Shown here one piece after another: positions 57,201 to 64,000 of a DNA stretch of 64,000 nt; position 1 is the stretch's first letter; every line of letters starts with the position of its first letter. The position numbers and the translations under genes are program-made. The DNA is taken from the NCBI GenBank assembly GCA_014281115.1, contig JACONQ010000006.1, forward strand, positions 744,001-808,000. Reading direction: 5' to 3'. Origin of the DNA: Laburnicola sp. R22_1. Taxonomy: Eukaryota; Ascomycota; Dothideomycetes; Pleosporales; Didymosphaeriaceae. A model generated the notes under the pieces. The model made no database searches. It was not told the DNA's origin and saw only the letters and a list, made by a program, of their open reading frames with translations.

Positions 57201-57616
57201 GCGGTACACGGTACGGTTACGCGAAGACGCGGGGCGTACGTGAAAGGCTGATCAAGATATTTGGTAGTACTTACCCGTCCGCATTCGCAGTTATGCACCT
57301 TCAACCCCTTCTTTGCTTTGCTGATCCGGCCTGTCCTGGTGTAGTTCACTGATGGCGACATGTGTGTTGGGTTGGTAGACGTTTGCATGATGGAACTGTC
57401 CCCGAAGGAGGATGGGTCGTTTGGACCCAGCGTTGGCTGCTTCCTAGCTCCTGGACGGCGACGAGATGAGGTAGCCTTGGTGCTCCTGCTACGTTCATCC
57501 GACGGGTTGGAGGCTCGGCGACGGCGTTGAGGTGCGGTCAAAGATGCGATGTGGGCTTCAGGTTGTCGCGTTGAGGATGGGGGTGGGCGGTCGCTTGTCT
57601 CACTGGGGTCTGACAT
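54225..57616 (-). CDS. C2H2 zinc-finger / fungal-specific (Fungal_trans) transcription factor
   Basis: Six exons on the minus strand: 57,616-57,275, 57,111-57,086, 57,030-56,926, 56,875-56,600, 56,504-55,781 and 55,733-54,225. Introns are 163, 55, 50, 95 and 47 bp with GT-AG ends. The coding length of 2,982 bp gives 993 residues. An in-frame TGA precedes the ATG with no Met between. The N terminus (1-105) is disordered, Ser/Arg/Pro-rich and basic. Two C2H2 fingers follow: C110-x-C112-x12-H125-x3-H129 and C136-x4-C141-x12-H154-x3-H158, with SYTRAEHLRRHQRNH and YRLDLLQRHQERH helices. A Ser/Pro/Tyr/Met-rich linker leads to a Fungal_trans-type helical domain from about residue 420 (EQYLNNYWRYFDPTYPIIHR, then AMIAIGGQYS, then ADRICDWQALFLVEVLSQYR) to near 800. 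It should be a nuclear DNA-binding regulator. Its targets are unknown. The 26-bp second exon encodes part of finger 1 and is easily missed by gene callers. Confidence 0.9.
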
Positions 57617-60600
57617 AGCTGACTGAGGCGACGAGGGGGTATTATAGGGACGGGAGGATCAGAGGCTCAAGTGGGGACTTGGGGAGTCGGAAACGGTAGG
57701 GCTCAAGGTGGTAGCGGCGATGGGTCCCGATCCGGTAGTACGACAGATGGCTATGGGCGTCTTGGAAATGCGCGGCGGATTAAACATGGAAGTGTAGGCG
57801 GAGCCGGAGGACGAAGCGAAAAATGGTAGATGATGGTGGAGCAGGGCAGCGGCAAGCGCTATGGCTGTCTATCTGGACTGGGATCACGGCGTTCCCAGAG
57901 GGCGGATCTGAGGGAGATGCAGAAGAGGGCGCAGCGCTGTGGAGGGGAACTGTAAATATCTGCGGGCTGTGCCTGAGCCAAGCTCCATGTGGACATGGAC
58001 GAGGTAGAGCACAACGCAGCGCTGTGATGAGCGGGAGGCAGACGATGAGATGCAGGTCCCAGTCGTAGGCTTGCCCGCTGGTGGGTAGATAGATATGGCC
58101 AGGGTGGGATGCAGGGTTCACCAATGGCAGCGCGGCGGAGCGCTCATGGCATGGCTGGACGATGCAGGATAGCCCTGAAAAGCTTGAGCCCACGGGCATG
58201 GCTGGAAACCGAACGGTTCGAGCAGCGCTCTCAGTGGGCGGTGCCAACGCCAGGCGGCGGACCGTTCCACGCATCGTACCAGCTCGAGCCATTTGCGCGT
58301 TGTGACTAAGAAAGGGCGTGGCTTGGGAGCGCGTGGAGGAGAGATGCACATCCGAAAATAGCGGAGAGCCGGCTCAGCCTTCCTGTGCCAGCTGCCCACG
58401 TCCCGTCGTCTGCTGCTTACGGCGCAGGATCGGATGACAAGGCGTGGCCAAGAAGCGAGGTGCAAGGCCACACGAAGCATGGCGGCATCGCCAGGTCCCT
58501 CGATGGTGGTGAGGGTTGGAGGAGGAGAAGACGACTGCGGCAGCTGGCTGGTGACACGGCATGTAGGAGGTGCCGTACCTACTGGGTACCTGCTACCAAG
58601 GGTGCGATGGCGTCGGCGGCCAGGGCCAGGGAGAGAGGCCTGCATGCCCGGCGGACGCTTGGGAGTCTGGAGGTGAATGGAGGAGACGGCATCTGCCATG
58701 GGCCATGGAGCCTCTGTGTATGGCTGCGGGGGTGGGCAGGCGGTTGCAAGAATGTTTCGAGAGGAGCCGTTGAGCATGCGGCCTCATTCGTCGCGTGCGG
58801 CGTGTGGCATTCCTTCCCCGAGGCAGAAATGGGCTCGCGCGCTCGCCGCTGTCCGTAAGCACCGGCATGCAGTCGCTCCGCACGCACGCGACGCTGCCTA
58901 TTCATGGGCCTGTGGTGTTAGTGTACGCCCGTACGAGCCAGGGGAGAGCTTGGCCGCCAAGGGCAGCAAATCTCCACACGGACAACCAGGGCGTCAGGTC
59001 AGACGCGCAGGGCTGTCGGTGCTGGGGGCCTGACTGGAGCCTGAGCGAGGGCCCAAGGCGGAAAGCTTGGGGAGGGAGCCTGGCAAGATGCTGGCAGAGG
59101 GCAGCAGTGGGCACGGCGGGGAGGTTGTCCAAGGAGCGCTAAGAAAGCTTGTGGGGACGCCTACTACTGGATCGATCTCTCCCGCTCGGCAACGCCAAGG
59201 GTCCGAGTTCCCAGACGGCAGGAACAGCAGCACCGCGGGACAACTCTGTTCATCCTACGACCCCTACCCATCATCGCTACGCCGTCCTCCTGCACCCTCA
59301 CGCTCGCACGCACACGGTCCGGTCGGAGGCTGTCTCTACGCGCCGCCCACGGCCAGCCTCGCCGCTGCATGCGGAACTCGCCATGGCGCCGCATGGCAGG
59401 CACGACACTCGTGGAGGCTAGCCCGGGAAGGCGCAAGCGCGGCGAGCCCAGAGCTCCTTCCCACGGTGCCGCGTCTATTCATAGCCACCCGTCCAATCAC
59501 ATGGCCCCTGCGCGCCTGCCCTAGCCCGCTACGCCTAGCGGGCGTCGACGTGGTCTGAGAAGGCTGACAGCATACGCACACTTGTTATATGATTACAATT
59601 ATTAGCACCCTCGACCTCACAAGTCCGCCTCGCCAAACATATTCGCTGCTCTCCTCGCAGTCCGAGGACGCACAAGGCAACGAGGCAACCAGCCAGTGCG
59701 CAGCAGCCTCTTTGCGACAAGCTTTCACAGGCTTCCGCATACCATGTGCTTACCACATTCGGCAACGACTTCCCTCCCACGTCCGCGGATTTCGCTCGCA
59801 CACGCCCACACGCCCACAGGGACACTCTCTCCACTGTCCACCACACTACTCCCGAGCCCCCTCGGAGCCTCTCGCTTGTCCCCGCCGCGGCTCCGCAGCC
59901 TTCATCATCCTGCCTGAGGAGCCCATCTCTGTCCTTCCCACCCAAGTGCGACCTTCGCCGTTGGCCTGCCCGGAACTGCAGAGCAAGCTGCATGTCTTGC
60001 GTCCCGCGTCAGCACTACGTTTGACAATACCCAAGTCCCTTAGCCCTGCATAACGGCCGCCCTCGATACCGTCATCGAGAGCCCTCTTGACTCTTGATGG
60101 ACTGCGAGCAGCCAGCGTGCCCCTGCATGCCGCAGAAACACCGTTTCGGACCTGCAGCGTTGGTGGCGTCGGTGCGCGCTTAGCAGTTGAGCCCTACAAT
60201 TCATACAGTGCACGGGAAACCCGATGCACGTGCTTGTGCCTGGCCGCAGTCTGCACTGCTGTCTCAGTCCGAGACAAGGCGACGCTCCCGCCGGCAGAAT
60301 AGCCTGGCAGCCTCACCCATGGGTTCATTCCTCCACCCTGCACCCAGCTCGAGAACGGGGACCCTCGCAATCCTACCGACTCTTGTTTCTGCATCCTTCG
60401 CTCACCTCCATGTTGTTCGTGCTGCCCGACACAGAACCTCTCCCTCCTAGAGCAACCATGTACGAGCGCCTAGAAAACCGTCCATTCTTAATAATCATCG
60501 AGCACACACGTTTCGAATTGCTAGCGATTGCGGGAAATCCTTTCATGCGGCTCCTTCAGGATCCCGTAGCTAGGTAGACCCCAAGATTGACTCTCGACGC
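57617..60600. other. GC-rich upstream region of the regulator, no supportable gene
   Basis: This region has many overlapping open frames on both strands and in all phases, which is what GC-rich non-coding DNA gives. None shows a domain, a consistent intron set or a composition favouring one frame. It may hold a long promoter or 5' leader. The long upstream space is in keeping with a regulatory gene. Confidence 0.55.
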
Positions 60601-62207
60601 GTGCGCTAACCTTACCTACGGCCATGCCACGGCACAAGCTCAAGCTCGCATGTTCGCAACACATGCTCATCTACCATTGACAGATCCTAGGGCGAAAGGC
60701 GAAAGGCTCATTGCAACCGAATGCCTTTGTACATCTTTCTTGTATCACTTGGTTTGCCTTTTGCATAACAAAATACCACACGGCCAGCTACAACTATAAT
60801 GACAAGAACCACCACCAGCGGTTGTACCTGCCTTTTTGATCACCAATGAAACATCTTGACCTCAGAAGTCCTCTTTACTGGAAGAAGGAAGCACGCTAAT
60901 GCCCGTCGCGTCTTATTCCTCAATTCATCACATCGTGCGAGAATATGGCGGACGTTTGTCGACTTGACCTGCCCAATCACACTGCGTATACATAAATCCA
61001 TTCGCGAGAGAATTGTCCGCACGAGCCCGTAAAGTACTCGTGTGGTGCATTCACCGAACGATTAAAGTATGCGTGCACCTGCGACTCCGTCTTGTTTCGC
61101 CGAACAGGGGCTGCTGTGGGCCCTGCGGTTCATATGTATAGATGCTTGTGCCCCGTTGCTCTCCATCGTTTCTTTCGCCTACTTCCTTTCTAGTAATTTC
61201 ATTTGTGGATCATGTGGACGTGCGATGGGTTCAAAAGAAGGGGTCGTGCAGGACATGGGCTGGGGGATGATTGGAGGTTGCATGGGCGGAACAGCATCGA
61301 TGCAGGCACGCTTCACGGACTGGGGATTACCTAGGCACTGGGCGTGAAGGAAAGCTCCGGCTTGTTTGCAAAAGCTGAACGAGCAGAGAGAACAGCACCA
61401 TGATAGTTGCCTGGTGAAACAGGAGAATGCCTATGTTGGATGCGTAGGAATGCACATCGAGGTCTCCTAGCTATTTCTTCAACTCCATTATCTCGACACG
61501 CCTCTCCCCAGTACACCCAATCCTCATCGCGAGAAGCTCCTCTTCCACGCAGCTCGGCCCAATCAATACGTCCACAAAACCTTTATCCAACATTCTCGAA
61601 TATTAATCAGGGCCTCCTCATTATACAGTTCAAACTCGTATACACATACACCTTCGCGACGCCATGCAGATTGTGTAAATGGTAAAATAAGGTGTATATA
61701 TAGCGGACATGGTATTTTTTTTCTATCCATATCTTAGACGGGTGTTGTCCCGAAAGGCCTATTCAATGTGCTTTATACGATCAGCTTACGGAGAATGTTA
61801 AACCGTTCCGCGACCTTGACGATCATCATATCCAAAACACTTCAGTTGAATATCAGAGTTAGATAGGGACATAAAAATATCTCCAACAAGTCAGGCGATA
61901 GCAGTAAGGAGCAATCACCAACTCGACAATGCATATCTGTACAACTGACCGAAATGACTAACTACAACCCTGGCGTGTTATTAATTTGTGTCTTCCCACG
62001 CCGTAGATGGCTGAGCGATTCCACAACCCAACAATACAGAGTTGAATATAAATCCAAATAAAGGACGAGCTGCTATCTATCCCGTTCTTCTGCTACAAAT
62101 GTCACCAAAAACTCAGCGTGGTCGTGTGCAATCCGTGACCGTACCCGAGGCTGCATACGATAGTGTATTATAGCAGGTTGTGATGGCACTCATGTTTCAT
62201 TAATTGC
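60601..62207. other. Intergenic, nothing identified
   Basis: Balanced composition. Open frames of 60-92 codons at 60,840-61,022, 61,069-61,347 and 61,407-61,685 lack recognisable features. No tRNA or other RNA gene was recognised by eye. Confidence 0.5.
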
Positions 62208-62295
62208 GTCTTTGTCGGTTATCTGGAAGAGAAACATCGCAGACCTTTTGGTATACGGCACAACGCTGTAAGGGAAAGCTGTCTTTGTCGGTTAT
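62208..62295 (-). repeat. F1 terminal 58-bp unit, unmutated, with 15-bp flanking direct repeat
   Basis: The unit at 62,223-62,280 is the reverse of the last 58 bp of F1 (it contains AGACCTTTTGGTATACGGCA). It lies between two perfect copies of GTCTTTGTCGGTTAT (62,208-62,222 and 62,281-62,295). Being in the GC-balanced compartment it keeps the CpG sites lost in the AT-rich copies, so it shows the likely ancestral sequence. Confidence 0.8.
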
Positions 62296-64000
62296 AAGTT
62301 CCCATTATTCGTCCCCTTTATCAAGAAGCAAAACGTGAGAAGAACCGAAGCCGAAAGCTGAGTAGGCTCCACTGGGTCTTCTTGTCTTCAAAACCCCAAA
62401 AGACTTGATTTACTAAAACGCTTGTGGTTAACGTTGTCCTTCTTTTTTCCAAGGAACACTACGTGCGCTGCTGTCCGGCCCAAGAACCGGGTTGCTAGCG
62501 AGCTCCTCCTTGATCGATTGCCAAAGCTAGAGGTAAATATCTAGGGGGAAATGATAAAACCGCTAGTGCTGGATTGCTTTAATAGTGACAGCACATTCGC
62601 ACACAATAGTCCCTTGGTAGAGTTGCAAGCCTAGCCAGCGTCAAGTGGATTAGTAGAGATACCTTGAATCAAACAGGAGCTCGTTAAATCACTCAGTGAA
62701 GCAAAGCCAAAGTATTGCTTCCTGCGGGTTTCATATTCCAACCTGCCTCGCGAAACTCTGTATTACAGGGAATGATCTAGAGATGGACCTTTTGGTCTAA
62801 GTTGAAAAGTAGGATTGCGCATCATGCTGTCACAATGGCGATACCTGTAGCATGTTGTTACCGTTGAATTATACACTCACTAGTTCTATTAACCGTGGAG
62901 GTTAGAGTGTTTCACTTGACGAACTTGTGTGGAATATAGGTAGGTCTACTAGTGATGATATAGCGTGATACTACCATAGCCACGCTTCCATTCGGCATCA
63001 TCGTGACACTGTGATCTCACACCAAGAATATTCCATGGCTGATCGATATAGCCAGAGGGCAGGAGAACCAAGAGTAGATCTTGATAAGTTGCTATGCCTG
63101 CTTGGGAACAAGAACTCAACCCGACTGACGGACCAAATCTGCCAGATGCCACCATTTACATTTTTGTTACGCGATAGTGCAGAATCCAAAGGCATCTTTC
63201 AGGCTGTTGCGAATTTCAATCTGCTATGCGAGACATGTTCACATTACTTCGCATATCTGCAGATAGCAACCAAGAAAAGATGGCTAAGATGTAATATTTC
63301 CAGGGTTGCATTGCAATGCTATACCATGATTGATAACCGTACAGTGGTGCATGACATGCTCCCAAAATTCGTCTCATAGAGAAGATCCTTATTAAACTGT
63401 TGGTTACCTGATACTATTATGCACAGCAGTTTAGAAGCAACCCCAGGGAGTTGCCTCCAGCTTGAGGCGAAGGACGGTGTATCGCAAGACGAAGAGCTTG
63501 TATTATCTCGCCACAAAATAATAATAATAATAGCAAACGAACAACCCGTGTTACCGACATGCACCATAATGGTTCGTTTATCCTTACCCACACTCATCAT
63601 CATGGTTCGTTCGCCTTTACCTAATGCTTATCTTGTTGAAGAGAGTATAGCTGACTGACATAACGCCCTAGCATGCGGCCTGGGCTCAATAACCAGGGCG
63701 GCGAGAAGATCGCCCCATCACAATCTTCATCAAAGCGATAGCATCCTGCCCTCCAGCGCGCCTTTCGCACAGACCGCCTAATGCGCAGTCTGCAGATATC
63801 GAGACTAGGTACGGTATTGAAGAATTCTCATTCGCACATTATCAGTAGGTAGCTGTAGAGCTTGCAGATCAGGCTAAGTACCCCTGTGCAATGGGTTGGG
63901 CGGCATCGCTGGGTTATTGACTCGCAAATATGATCGAACCGTGATTGCTGTCATTGTTGAGTACAGACACATGCAGGAAGAACGGGAACACGAACCCACA
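62296..64000. other. Intergenic or unannotated, no confident gene
   Basis: The largest open frame, 63,011-63,379 (plus, 122 codons), shows no domain, and the overlapping minus-strand frames are no better. A short AATAATAATAAT tract lies at 63,517-63,530, and ATGGTTCGTTTATCCTTACC and ATGGTTCGTTCGCCTTTACC at 63,569-63,621 form an imperfect 33-bp tandem repeat. A gene may begin beyond the right edge. Confidence 0.45.

Noticed and set aside
57780..60053. Many GC-rich open frames up to 219 codons on both strands
   Set aside because: They overlap in all phases, lack domains and show no consistent splice structure, as expected of GC-rich non-coding sequence.
62223..62280. The 58-bp unit as a spliceosomal intron (introner-like insertion)
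   Set aside because: The size is right for a fungal intron, but there is no GT-AG pair or branch site at the borders in either direction, and the locus is not coding.
63011..63379. 122-codon plus-strand open frame as a gene
   Set aside because: No recognisable domain or signal peptide, and no supporting splice or promoter signals.

Overview
This window looks like part of a filamentous ascomycete (Pezizomycotina) chromosome, plausibly a Dothideomycete. The evidence is short GT-AG introns of 47-95 bp with CTAAC-type branch sites, a fungal C2H2/Fungal_trans regulator, pogo/Fot1, Tc1/mariner and chromodomain Ty3/gypsy elements, and a sharp split between an AT-rich compartment (about 1-51.3 kb) and a GC-balanced one (about 51.5-64 kb). 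The AT-rich part carries the mark of repeat-induced point mutation (RIP): transposon reading frames are colinear with their families but are broken by TAG/TAA codons where Gln or Trp is expected. Species is inference. LAYOUT. 1-5.5 kb: heavily mutated repeats. 5.5-7.8 kb: a GC-richer relic of a host gene (minus strand) split by a 1,480-bp Tc1/mariner element with perfect 28-bp inverted ends and a TA target duplication. 8.19-10.06 kb: a heavily mutated 1,871-bp pogo-like element (element A, copy 1). 10-19.4 kb: AT-rich DNA packed with small repeat families. 19.44-20.38 kb: an unmutated island with an intact three-exon gene for a 74-residue cysteine-rich secreted protein with a knottin-like cysteine pattern and an 86-bp tandem duplication in its promoter. 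20.38-24.35 kb: a second copy of element A, starting 181 bp after that gene's stop codon and itself interrupted by a 2,098-bp pogo-like element B. Without B this copy is again exactly 1,871 bp. 24.35-29.1 kb: island remainder, a gene relic, then repeats. 29.1-37.4 kb: a 1.22-kb repeat (family F1) split by a complete 7,092-bp Ty3/gypsy relic. 38.1-43.7 kb: an LTR element with gag and protease but no recognisable reverse transcriptase. 44-51.2 kb: more repeats, including a full-length F2 copy. 51.5-53.1 kb: at the compartment edge, a seven-exon gene whose product resembles a helical pore-forming protein, damaged by two in-frame stops and a one-base frameshift. 54.2-57.6 kb: an intact six-exon C2H2 zinc-finger/Fungal_trans regulator, convergent with the previous gene. 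57.6-64 kb: GC-balanced sequence in which I find no supportable gene. MOST UNUSUAL. (1) Two repeat families, F1 (~1.23 kb) and F2 (~1.1 kb), have variable 12-16 bp target duplications, fixed 3' ends, frequent 5' truncation and no poly(A). They behave like non-LTR retroposons but I find no coding capacity in them. (2) The last 58 bp of F1 also occurs alone at two sites, cut at exactly the same internal point and flanked each time by a perfect 15-16 bp direct repeat. (3) The knottin-like secreted protein gene stayed intact inside RIP-degraded DNA, which makes it a strong effector candidate.
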